This document shows, piece after piece, positions 8,251 through 15,612 of a stretch of DNA of 39,908 bases. The translations under genes and the position numbers were made by a program. Below the pieces are notes generated by a model. It saw only the letters and a program-made list of their open reading frames with translations. It made no database searches and was not told the DNA's origin. The stretch spans positions 1 to 39,908 of the forward strand of contig CAOKOS010000020.1 in NCBI GenBank assembly GCA_948470255.1, read 5' to 3'. This stretch comes from an uncultured Lachnotalea sp. (GTDB lineage: Bacteria; Bacillota; Clostridia; Lachnospirales; Lachnospiraceae). Numbering within the stretch: the stretch's first letter is position 1; each line of letters opens with the position of its first letter.

Positions 8251-9471
8251 ATGAGGTTTGACCAGAGAGCTTTTCGGTATATTTGGCGCAAAAAGGGAAA
8301 AAGTGCGATACTTTTATGTGTTTTTTTTGTTGCCAGCCTGATGGTCCTGGTTTCTGTAACCATCCTTCAGACGGCACAGACGACTAGCCGCCGGATTCAG
8401 GAAAAAACTGGTTCCAAAGTGGTATTAAAAAGCCTGGATGGAACCAATAGTATTCCAGAAAAAATAATTGAAAAACTTTTAGAAAAAGAGGAAGTGTCTT
8501 TTATCAACCGGACGGCAGAAAAGGAAGTTTATCCGGTGGATTTTTCTCCATTGACGTCCAGTGAGTCCAAAGAGCCGGAAAATGGGATGGTAAAGCTGTC
8601 TGCTTATGACGATACGGAAGCAGATGGGGTGTTTGCAGAGGGGAAATACCGTATTCTGGAAGGAAAGAAAGTGGATGGGGAAAATCCGCGGGGGATTCTG
8701 GTGGATTCCCTTTTGGCAGAAGCAAATGGACTTCAAATCGGAGATGAAATGGAGTTTAAGGGGGAAAACGGAAACAGGGCGGCGGGCAGGATTGAGGGAA
8801 TCTTTTTTTGCGGGATGGAGAGGAAACAGGATGATTCTGTCATGGCGGTCCATAGGATTGAGAATCAGATCTTTGTAGGGCATGAACTTTTTGAAGACTT
8901 ATATGGAAAGCAGGGATTTTCCTCTGTGTCCGTCCATATACGGACACCGGAGCATTTGGAAGAGTTCTGTAAAGAGATAGAAGAGATGGCTGGGCAGGAA
9001 GCGGAGGTGACGTCTTCCGATACCCTTTATTCAAGACTGCAGGCGCCGTTAAAACAGGTAATCCGCGTCACGGCCGGGATGCTTTTTCTTACAATGGCGA
9101 CAGCCGTTTTAGTGGTTTCTCTGCTGCTCTGTATGTGGATGCGGGGACGCCGGAGAGAATTTGCCGTGTTCATCAGCCTGGGAGAATCAAAATTCAAAGT
9201 TTTGCTGCAGGTATTTACGGAAAGCGCCGGGCTTTTTGTACTGTCGGCGCCATTGGCAGCGGGATGCGCAGCTTTTCTTGCGGGAAAGATGGCGGAATCT
9301 CTGTTTTCCTCCGGGGAACTTTCCGGTATGGGAGAAATACTGGTTCAGGGAGAACATATTTTGCTGTTAATCATGATAGGGACGGGACTTGTGGTTTTTG
9401 CATCGGGGATTTCCCTGTGGCCTACTTTGCGGGAAAATCCAAGGGATACCCTGGCTAGAATGGAGGGATAG
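8251..9471 (+). CDS. FtsX-like ABC transporter permease (first subunit)
   Basis: A protein of 406 residues with the MacB/FtsX layout: one N-terminal transmembrane helix (about 18-38), a large extracytoplasmic domain (about 40-280) and three C-terminal helices, with WMRGRRREFAVFISLGESK between the first two of these, as in FtsX domains. The frame is open upstream to 8179, but GGAGGG at 8240-8245 and the conserved MRFDQRAFRYIWRKKGKSA start make the ATG at 8251 right. The product should pair with the second permease (9475-10917) and the ATPase (10927-11553). Such transporters commonly drive mechanical work on lipoproteins, peptides or antibiotics rather than bulk import. The substrate is unknown. 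Confidence 0.92.
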   Translation: MRFDQRAFRYIWRKKGKSAILLCVFFVASLMVLVSVTILQTAQTTSRRIQEKTGSKVVLKSLDGTNSIPEKIIEKLLEKEEVSFINRTAEKEVYPVDFSPLTSSESKEPENGMVKLSAYDDTEADGVFAEGKYRILEGKKVDGENPRGILVDSLLAEANGLQIGDEMEFKGENGNRAAGRIEGIFFCGMERKQDDSVMAVHRIENQIFVGHELFEDLYGKQGFSSVSVHIRTPEHLEEFCKEIEEMAGQEAEVTSSDTLYSRLQAPLKQVIRVTAGMLFLTMATAVLVVSLLLCMWMRGRRREFAVFISLGESKFKVLLQVFTESAGLFVLSAPLAAGCAAFLAGKMAESLFSSGELSGMGEILVQGEHILLLIMIGTGLVVFASGISLWPTLRENPRDTLARMEG

Positions 9472-9474
9472 ATC

Positions 9475-10917
9475 ATGAATAGTATACAAAGGGCATGGCG
9501 CAGCGTCATACGGAAACCAGTCAAAAGCTTTCTGCTGTTTTTGACGGTTTTTGTCATCAGCCTGTTTTTGACAGCGGGTTTGGCCAGCAAAAGCGCCAGC
9601 GTAAAGACACAGGATACGGCCAGGCAGGCGGTAGGAGCAGGATTCAGGCTGGACTGCAACGAGACAAACCGTTCCAGGAGGATGGAGGAGATTTCAAAAA
9701 AAATAGGGGAAGGGAAAGAAGGCTCCCTGGAGGGAGTCCATCAGAAAAAAATGGAAACAGCTTATGGAACCCAGTGGGTTGGCTGGACGGACAATTCTTT
9801 TGATTCCCTGAAGCTTCCGGATATTGAGAAACTGGCTGCTGTGGAGGGTATTTCGGATTATAACATTACAACTTGCGCCACAGTGGTCCATCCGGTGAAT
9901 TTTAACAGGATTGAAGATCCGGATAACGACCAGACAAGGGATTTGGGAGGCGTCACTCTTTTAGGAAACAGAAAGATGGAATTGGATACCCAAGTGCTTT
10001 CCGGAAATGTCACCATAGAAGAAGGGCGTATGGTGACAGCCGGCGATGAGGACGTGTGCGTGATCTCAAAAGAACTGGCCGGGCAGAAAGGGCTTAAGGT
10101 GGGAGATGTGCTTGAGTTCAATGATTATCATGATCCGGAGCAGTCTCCCATATATGAGGCCAGGATTATCGGCATTTATGGGACAAAACAATTTATGTCG
10201 CCGCTCATGGGCGGAGATACTTTTCGGTCGGAAAATGTAATTTTTACAGACTTGGGTTTCCCGGAGAAGCCCCAGGGTTCTGAGGGAGAGCCTTGTTATG
10301 AACATGCTTATTTTCAGGTGGAGGACGTAAAGCAGTATGATACGGTAAAGAAAGCCATGGAAGAAACGGATATCGACTGGGAACGGTATGACTTTATCGA
10401 CAGGAACGGGGATTTTGCCACAATGTCTTCTAATTTTAATGAGCTGGAAAAAATCAGCGGATTGTTTATCCTGGTTACTTTTTTTGCGGGTTTTATTCTT
10501 TTGTGCCTGATCTTTCTTTTCTGGGTCAGAAGCCGGTCCAGGGAAAGCGGAATTCTGATCTCGCTGGGTTTCGGAAAGGGCAGCGTACTGGGGCAAATTC
10601 TTCTGGAGGCGGTTTTAATCGCCGCTCTGGCATTTTTGGCATCGTTTGCCGCAGGGCCTGGAGTTTCAAAAGCCTTTGCGGGATATCTTGTGAACCAGCA
10701 GGAAGAACAGGCTGAGATTCAGAAAAATATGGATGCGGATAAGGTGGCGAAGGATTTTGAAGAGTCGGAACAGACGGTGACAGGTGTGGAGGTTTCTGTG
10801 ACGAAGGAAATGCTTGCCCTCTGCGGAGCCGGAACAGGGCTTCTTGTGACAATATCGGTGGGGATGGCGGGAATCGTGATTTTGAGAAAGAAACCCATGG
10901 AAATTCTCAGTGAATAG
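9475..10917 (+). CDS. FtsX-like ABC transporter permease (second subunit)
   Basis: 480 residues with the same architecture as its upstream neighbour: an N-terminal helix (about 17-38), a long extracytoplasmic domain (about 40-325), then a helix pair with the FWVRSRSRESGILISLGFGKG loop and a final helix near 450-470. A charged Glu/Gln/Lys-rich insertion lies at about 410-435. GGAGGG precedes the ATG by 7 bases, and the gene starts 3 bases after the previous stop. It is longer than the first permease and not a recent copy of it, so the transporter is probably a heterodimer of permeases with two copies of the ATPase. Confidence 0.92.
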   Translation: MNSIQRAWRSVIRKPVKSFLLFLTVFVISLFLTAGLASKSASVKTQDTARQAVGAGFRLDCNETNRSRRMEEISKKIGEGKEGSLEGVHQKKMETAYGTQWVGWTDNSFDSLKLPDIEKLAAVEGISDYNITTCATVVHPVNFNRIEDPDNDQTRDLGGVTLLGNRKMELDTQVLSGNVTIEEGRMVTAGDEDVCVISKELAGQKGLKVGDVLEFNDYHDPEQSPIYEARIIGIYGTKQFMSPLMGGDTFRSENVIFTDLGFPEKPQGSEGEPCYEHAYFQVEDVKQYDTVKKAMEETDIDWERYDFIDRNGDFATMSSNFNELEKISGLFILVTFFAGFILLCLIFLFWVRSRSRESGILISLGFGKGSVLGQILLEAVLIAALAFLASFAAGPGVSKAFAGYLVNQQEEQAEIQKNMDADKVAKDFEESEQTVTGVEVSVTKEMLALCGAGTGLLVTISVGMAGIVILRKKPMEILSE

Positions 10918-10926
10918 GAGGACAGT

Positions 10927-11553
10927 ATGATTCTGGAAGCGAAAAAAGTATCTTATTTTTATAAATCACAAAAGGATAAATGGATTTTACAAGATGTGGA
11001 CGCTGTGTTTGACTGTGGAAAGCTTTATGCGATTTTAGGAGCCAGCGGCTCTGGAAAAACCACATTTTTGTCCCTTTTAGCGGGACTGGACGTGCCTGTA
11101 AAGGGGGAAATCTGCTATGATGGCCGGCCAGTTTCGGCAAACGGGCTTAAGGAGCACAGGAAGAGCCATATTTCCCTGGTATTCCAGAGCTATAATCTGA
11201 TTGATTATCTGAATCCTAAGGAAAATGTCAGGCTGGGAGGAAAGAAGGATCCGCAAAAGCTGCTTTCAAGTATCGGGATTGGAGAGGAATTTTGGAACCG
11301 GAATGTAATGCATCTTTCCGGTGGGCAGCAGCAGAGGGTGGCCATTGCCCGCGCGCTGGCCAGTGATGCGAAGGTGCTTCTGGCGGATGAACCCACGGGG
11401 AATTTGGATGAAACCACCGCACAGGAGGTGATTTCCCTTTTAAAGCGGATTGCCCATGAAGAGGGGAAGTGCGTCATCGTGGTGACCCACAGTAAGGAGA
11501 TGGCAGAGGAGGCAGACCAAGTCCTTCATATGGAAACGATGAAAGCTCCCTGA
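10927..11553 (+). CDS. ABC transporter ATP-binding protein (MacB/LolD type)
   Basis: A compact 208-residue ATPase with all motifs intact: Walker A GASGSGKT (38-45), Q-loop Gln87, signature LSGGQQQR (from Leu130), Walker B VLLADEP (Asp154, Glu155) and H-loop His188 in VVTHS. It belongs to the group that serves FtsX-like permeases. An AGGAGG stands directly before the ATG, and the gene follows its permease by 9 bases. The last codon and stop lie inside the terminal inverted repeat of the 11548-11762 palindrome. The natural end of the gene may therefore have been reshaped by that element, although the ATPase core is complete. Confidence 0.96.
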   Translation: MILEAKKVSYFYKSQKDKWILQDVDAVFDCGKLYAILGASGSGKTTFLSLLAGLDVPVKGEICYDGRPVSANGLKEHRKSHISLVFQSYNLIDYLNPKENVRLGGKKDPQKLLSSIGIGEEFWNRNVMHLSGGQQQRVAIARALASDAKVLLADEPTGNLDETTAQEVISLLKRIAHEEGKCVIVVTHSKEMAEEADQVLHMETMKAP

Positions 11554-11762
11554 GTTTTGTACCTTTTATTTCTCATAAAAGTATGACAGAAAATCGGTTA
11601 CTTTCAGTCCAAAACACGCTTCCGCTTAGAAAAAGCTGCAGCGGTGCTAAAGAATTTCGTTCGCTTTGGCTCCGAAATTTTAAGTACCGGCGCTTTTTAA
11701 TAGTTTTGGACTCGAAAGGGCCGATTTTCTGCCTGTATTAATAAAAGGTACAAAACTCAGGG
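11548..11762. repeat. 215-bp palindrome with perfect 23-bp terminal inverted repeats
   Basis: The left end begins CCCTGAGTTTTGTACC and the right end is its exact inverse for 23 bases (11548-11570 against 11740-11762). Pairing continues with interruptions: AGAAAATCGG with CCGATTTTCT, AGTCCAAAAC with GTTTTGGACT, and a central GAATTTCG with CGAAATTT. It overlaps the stop codon of the ABC ATPase gene. A T-run (11764-11770) follows the right end, so the whole structure could also act as an oversized terminator on the plus strand. It is unrelated in sequence to the 7271-7570 palindrome. Confidence 0.85.
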
Positions 11763-11777
11763 CATTTTTTCGTTTTC

Positions 11778-11806
11778 TTGCCAACGGGGAGAAAGTCTGT
11801 TATAAT
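11778..11806 (+). promoter_or_regulatory. Promoter of lgt
   Basis: TTGCCA (11778-11783), a 17-base spacer and a perfect TATAAT (11801-11806) lie about 65 bases before the lgt start codon and directly after the palindrome's T-run. Confidence 0.8.
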
Positions 11807-11870
11807 GTCAGACGGTGGCAGTTTCTGCCTGGAAACCGGAAAGATGATACGGACAAGAAGGAGAAGTTAC

Positions 11871-12833
11871 ATGAAAGAAGTTTTGTTTAGAATTGGCCCT
11901 TTTACTATATATGGATATGGATTCATGGTTGCCCTTGGAGTGCTGGCGGCGTTTTTAGTGGGTATGTACCGGGAAAAGAAATATAAAGTCGGCGATGACC
12001 AGATTTTTTCCATGGGTATTTGGTGCCTTGTGTGCGGATGGGCGGCTGCGAAAGTTCTGTTTATTATCACAGAGCTTCCAACGCTTTTTTCTAATCCGAA
12101 ATATTTTTGGGATACGCTGGCCAGCGGGTTCGTGGTATATGGAGGCCTCGTTGGCGGAATCCTTACGGGATATGTATTCTGCCGGATAAAAAAACTGTCT
12201 TTCCTCAAATATTTCGACTTGGTTATGCCTTCCGTTGCCCTGGCCCAGGGGATTGGCCGATTTGGCTGTGTGATGGCTGGCTGCTGTTATGGAAAAGCGA
12301 CATCCGGCGCTTTCCACATTGTTTTTCCGGAAAGCTGCAATTATGCACCGGCCGGCGTACCGTTAATCCCTACCCAGTTTATTTCTGCAGGGGCCAATAT
12401 AGTCAATTTTTTTGTGCTTCTGTTTTGTGCCAAAAGGACAAAAAGTGACGGCCAGGTGGGCGGGCTGTACCTGATTTTTTACAGCATCGGGCGTTTTATC
12501 ATCGAATGTCTCCGGGACGATCCGCGGGGAAGCGTCGGCCCTTTGTCCACCTCCCAGTTTATCGCTATTTTCATGCTGGTTGCCGGTATCGCCATTTTTA
12601 TATACTGTGGAAAGAAGTACCCCAAAATAAAAGAAGAAACGAAGAATGAGAATACGGAAGAAGAAAATGGGGAAGAACAAGTAGAAAAGGCGGATACGCA
12701 GGAAGACGTGGATCCGGAAGAAAAGACGGAAACAGAAAAAGAGGCGGGGTCGGATGGCACGGAAAAAGAAGCTGTGACGGAAGATGGCAGAAGAGAAGAG
12801 AAGGAGGAGAAGGGCCGTGGACGGGAGAATTGA
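11871..12833 (+). CDS. lgt: Prolipoprotein diacylglyceryl transferase, with acidic tail
   Basis: Transfers the diacylglyceryl group of phosphatidylglycerol to the lipobox cysteine of prolipoproteins in the membrane. 320 residues: an N-terminal PFTIYGYGFMVALG helix, FVVYGGLVGG, then the Lgt signature region GIGRFGCVMAGCCYGK (about 127-142), in the clostridial form with several cysteines. A C-terminal helix pair contains GRFIIECLRDDPRG. From about residue 253 to 320 there is a soluble Glu/Lys-rich low-complexity tail absent from textbook Lgt, probably cytosolic. The upstream frame is open, but AGGAGAAG before the ATG at 11871 and the conserved N-terminus settle the start. The 3' end overlaps the aminopeptidase gene by 17 bases. 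Confidence 0.93.
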   Translation: MKEVLFRIGPFTIYGYGFMVALGVLAAFLVGMYREKKYKVGDDQIFSMGIWCLVCGWAAAKVLFIITELPTLFSNPKYFWDTLASGFVVYGGLVGGILTGYVFCRIKKLSFLKYFDLVMPSVALAQGIGRFGCVMAGCCYGKATSGAFHIVFPESCNYAPAGVPLIPTQFISAGANIVNFFVLLFCAKRTKSDGQVGGLYLIFYSIGRFIIECLRDDPRGSVGPLSTSQFIAIFMLVAGIAIFIYCGKKYPKIKEETKNENTEEENGEEQVEKADTQEDVDPEEKTETEKEAGSDGTEKEAVTEDGRREEKEEKGRGREN

Positions 12834-13932
12834 AAAACTGGCTTATAACCTGGTGAATTATTCCTGCCGGGTGAAGCCGGGAGAAAAAGTATATGTCCAT
12901 TATACAGGTATGGATACAGAAAGGCTGGCAAGGCAGGTGGTGAAAGAGGTTTACAAAGCAGGAGGGCTGCCGTTTCCTCATTTTACGGATACCAGGATGC
13001 AGCGGGAAATGCTCCTTTCCTGTACGGATGGGCAGCTTAAGCTGATGGCGGAAGTGGACTGCCTGGAAATGTCGAAGATGGACTGCTATCTGGGGATCCG
13101 GGGCGGAGACAATATCAATGAACTTGCAGACGTGCCGCCTGAACAGATGAAACGTTACAATGCCCTTTATATGACGCCGGTCCATCACGGCATCCGGGTT
13201 CCGAAAACAAAATGGGTGGTGCTCCGTTATCCATCTGCGTCCATGGCCCAAAGCGCCGGGACCAGCCTGGAGGCTTTTGAGGATTTTTACTTCGACGTGT
13301 GTTGCCTGGACTATGGAAAAATGGGCGAGGCCATGAAGCCTTTGGTGAAGTTGATGGAGCAGACAAAGGAAGTGCGGATTACCGGGCCTGGCACAGACCT
13401 TTCTTTTTCCATTGAAGGGATTCCGGCCATTCCCTGTGCCGGGACTATGAATATCCCCGACGGGGAGGTTTTTACCGCCCCTGTGAAGGATTCGGTAAAC
13501 GGTGTGCTTTCCTATAATACTCCGTCGGTGTTCCAGGGTTTCACTTATGATAATATCTGCCTGACCTTTGAAAACGGAAAGATCATAAAGGCGAAGGCCA
13601 ATGATTCGGAAAAGATCAACGCTGCTTTTGACACGGACGAAGGCGCCCGCTATATCGGTGAATTTGCCATTGGCGTGAACCCTTATGTGACAAAGCCCAT
13701 GAAAGATATCCTTTTTGACGAAAAGATCAAAGGCTCTTTTCATTTTACCCCGGGTAACTGCTATGAGGATGCGCCCAATGGAAACAGTTCTTCTATTCAC
13801 TGGGATTTGGTCTGTATCCAGACTCCGGAATACGGCGGCGGAGAGATATATTTTGACGGGCGGCTCATACGGAAAGACGGCCGTTTTGTGGCACCGGAAC
13901 TTCTGTGTCTGAACCCGGAAAATCTCTTGTGA
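12817..13932 (+). CDS. M29-family aminopeptidase (AmpS/PepS type)
   Basis: 371 residues resembling the M29 metallo-aminopeptidases, cytosolic enzymes that take N-terminal residues off peptides using two metal ions. Visible family features are the N-terminal VKPGEKVYVHYTG block, DCYLGIRGGDNINELADV, the IPDGEVFTAP segment carrying a metal-ligand glutamate, and the C-terminal GNSSSIHWDLV segment carrying His/Asp ligands. The frame is open back to 12784, but AAGGAGG at 12801-12807 selects the GTG at 12817. The ribosome binding site and first codons sit inside the end of lgt, so translation is probably coupled. The pairing with lgt looks like operon economy and has no obvious functional link. Confidence 0.92.
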   Translation: MDGRIEKLAYNLVNYSCRVKPGEKVYVHYTGMDTERLARQVVKEVYKAGGLPFPHFTDTRMQREMLLSCTDGQLKLMAEVDCLEMSKMDCYLGIRGGDNINELADVPPEQMKRYNALYMTPVHHGIRVPKTKWVVLRYPSASMAQSAGTSLEAFEDFYFDVCCLDYGKMGEAMKPLVKLMEQTKEVRITGPGTDLSFSIEGIPAIPCAGTMNIPDGEVFTAPVKDSVNGVLSYNTPSVFQGFTYDNICLTFENGKIIKAKANDSEKINAAFDTDEGARYIGEFAIGVNPYVTKPMKDILFDEKIKGSFHFTPGNCYEDAPNGNSSSIHWDLVCIQTPEYGGGEIYFDGRLIRKDGRFVAPELLCLNPENLL

Positions 13933-14019
13933 TAATGCCGGATATTTGTAGTTTGAAAGACAATAATTGTAGATTGTGAATAAAATAGGTAAAGCTACTT
14001 AAAAAAGGAAAAAAATTAC

Positions 14020-14048
14020 TTGATATTTTTTAACAGATTATGTAAAAT
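14020..14048 (+). promoter_or_regulatory. Promoter of gap, with Rex-like half-sites
   Basis: TTGATA (14020-14025), a 17-base spacer and TAAAAT (14043-14048) lie 57 bases before gap. TTGATAT followed after 3 bases by TTAACAG covers the -35 and spacer. It resembles a Rex operator (TTGTTAA-N4-TTAACAA) with one base less in the middle, so Rex binding is only a possibility. The A/T-rich remainder of 13933-14105 shows nothing else. Confidence 0.6.
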
Positions 14049-14105
14049 AACAAATGAGTCAATGGTACTACTAATAAATATTTTAATATTTAGGAGGAAT
14101 TCAAA

Positions 14106-15137
14106 ATGGCAGTAAAAGTAGCGATTAATGGTTTCGGACGTATCGGCCGTCTGGCATTCAGACAGATGTTTGGCGCTCCCGGATATGACGTTGTGGCAAT
14201 CAACGATTTAACCAGCCCTAAGATGCTGGCTCATCTGCTGAAATATGACTCTTCTCAGGGTAAATATGCGCTGGCTGACACTGTTTCCTACAAAGAAGGT
14301 GAAGGTGATAATGAAGGCGCTGTCATTGTAGACGGCAAAGAGATCACCATCTACAAGAAAGCAAATGCCGCTGAGCTTCCCTGGGGCGAGCTTGGTGTTG
14401 ACGTAGTTCTGGAGTGCACAGGCTTCTATACCTCCAAAGAGAAGGCTTCCGCTCACATTACTGCCGGCGCAAAGAAGGTTGTTATCTCCGCACCTGCAGG
14501 AAATGATCTTCCTACTATCGTATACAATGTAAATCATGAAACCCTGAAGAAAGAAGATACGGTTATTTCCGCAGCTTCCTGTACCACCAACTGCCTGGCT
14601 CCCATGGCAAAAGCCCTCAATGACCTGGCTCCCGTTGAGTCCGGTATTATGTGTACAATCCATGCTTACACAGGCGATCAGATGATTCTTGATGGTCCTC
14701 AGAGAAAGGGTGACTTGAGGAGAAGCCGCGCAGGCGCTATCAATATCGTTCCCAATTCCACTGGCGCTGCCAAGGCCATCGGTCTGGTTATTCCTGAACT
14801 GAACGGCAAGCTGATCGGCGCTGCTCAGCGTGTACCTACGCCTACAGGTTCCACGACCCTGCTTTTCGCAGTTGTGGACAAGGCTGTGACAAAGGAAGAA
14901 ATCAATGCTGCCATGAAGGCTGCTTCCACAGAATCCTTTGGTTACACTGAGGATGAGATCGTATCCAGCGATGTTGTAGGCATGACATATGGCTCTCTGT
15001 TTGATTCCACCCAGACAATGGTTTCTCCTCTGGCTGACGGCAAGACCCAGGTTGAGGTTGTTTCCTGGTACGACAATGAGAATTCTTATGTAAGCCAGAT
15101 GGTAAGAACCATCAAATACTTCGCTGAGCTGGCATAA
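14106..15137 (+). CDS. gap: Glyceraldehyde-3-phosphate dehydrogenase (phosphorylating)
   Basis: Oxidises glyceraldehyde-3-phosphate to 1,3-bisphosphoglycerate with NAD in glycolysis; cytosolic tetramer. 343 residues, normal length. Rossmann motif [14 protein letters not shown] at 7-20, Asp34 at the end of beta-2 (favouring NAD), nucleophile Cys159 in [12 protein letters not shown], general base His186 in [10 protein letters not shown], and the C-terminal [13 protein letters not shown]. An AGGAGG precedes the ATG and an own promoter lies at 14020-14048. The codon choice (many GCT, GGC and CTG codons) looks like that of a highly expressed gene. It is the first gene of a gap-pgk-tpiA block but is followed by its own strong terminator. 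Confidence 0.98.
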   Translation: MAVKVAINGFGRIGRLAFRQMFGAPGYDVVAINDLTSPKMLAHLLKYDSSQGKYALADTVSYKEGEGDNEGAVIVDGKEITIYKKANAAELPWGELGVDVVLECTGFYTSKEKASAHITAGAKKVVISAPAGNDLPTIVYNVNHETLKKEDTVISAASCTTNCLAPMAKALNDLAPVESGIMCTIHAYTGDQMILDGPQRKGDLRRSRAGAINIVPNSTGAAKAIGLVIPELNGKLIGAAQRVPTPTGSTTLLFAVVDKAVTKEEINAAMKAASTESFGYTEDEIVSSDVVGMTYGSLFDSTQTMVSPLADGKTQVEVVSWYDNENSYVSQMVRTIKYFAELA

Positions 15138-15178
15138 GTATAAGGACTCAGACAAGCATTATTTATCAAGAACCTTCG

Positions 15179-15216
15179 GCAGGTCCGGTTCTATCATAGG
15201 ACCGGACCTGCTTTTG
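15179..15216 (+). terminator. Intrinsic terminator after gap
   Basis: The stem GCAGGTCCGGT (15179-15189) pairs with ACCGGACCTGC (15201-15211) and is followed by TTTTGTTC. Strong GC-rich stem with a T-tract. It should separate most gap transcription from pgk. Confidence 0.9.
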
Positions 15217-15248
15217 TTCATACAGGAAATGGAATTTCCTGTATGAAC
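15216..15248. repeat. Perfect 15-bp palindrome at the left border of the tandem array
   Basis: GTTCATACAGGAAAT (15216-15230) and its exact inverse (15234-15248) are separated by GGA. It abuts the gap terminator and immediately precedes the first repeat core. It occupies the place that other palindromes hold between cores of the same repeat family. Confidence 0.85.
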
Positions 15249-15249
15249 A

Positions 15250-15590
15250 GAGCCGGCCGGGGGGAAGCGCAGTTCGCGGAGAGGAAAATAGCCTTCTAGG
15301 CACCGCTCACGCGCAACGATTGCGCTTTGCGCAAACATTTTATCGTATGAAAAATTAGTTTCCATACGATAAAAGCCCGGCCGGGGGGGAAGCGCAGTTC
15401 GCGGAGAGGAAAATAGCCTTCTAGGCACCGCTCACGCGCAACGATTGCGCTTTGCGCAAACATTTTATCGTATGAAAAATTAGTTTCCATACGATAAAAG
15501 CCCGGCCGGGGGGAAGCGCAGTTCGCGGAGAGGAAAATAGCCTTCCAGGCACCGCTCACGCGCAACGATTGCGCTTTGCGCAATCGTTTT
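15250..15590. repeat. Tandem array: three copies of repeat core X joined by palindromes
   Basis: Three copies of an ~85-base core (starting at CCGGCCGGGG, with AAGCGCAGTTCGCGG at 15265, 15390 and 15514, and ending GATTGCGCTTTGCGCAA) lie at a period of 124-125 bases. Copies 1 and 2 are followed by the same palindrome, TTTTATCGTATG pairing with CATACGATAAAA (15338-15374 and 15463-15499). Copies are nearly identical, differing at a few positions such as CTTCTAGG against CTTCCAGG. Related cores occur at 31499-31585 and 39737-39826. The small minus-strand frames here are repeat translations and not genes. Confidence 0.9.
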
Positions 15591-15612
15591 ATTAATTATA
15601 AAGGAGGAAGAC

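Noticed and set aside
12598-13800. 400-codon minus-strand frame opposite lgt and the aminopeptidase gene
   Set aside because: Shadow of two well-identified plus-strand genes; the protein is a His/Pro/Leu-rich antisense product.
14208-15155. 315-codon minus-strand frame opposite gap
   Set aside because: Antisense shadow of gap caused by its codon bias; no ribosome binding site and no family.
15159-15590. Overlapping minus-strand frames with repeated peptide blocks between gap and pgk
   Set aside because: The peptide repeats come from the 124-125 bp DNA repeat units; there is no independent start or codon signal.
15250-15590. CRISPR-like array
   Set aside because: The units are about 85 bp with near-identical palindromic linkers, not short direct repeats with unique spacers, and no cas genes are present.
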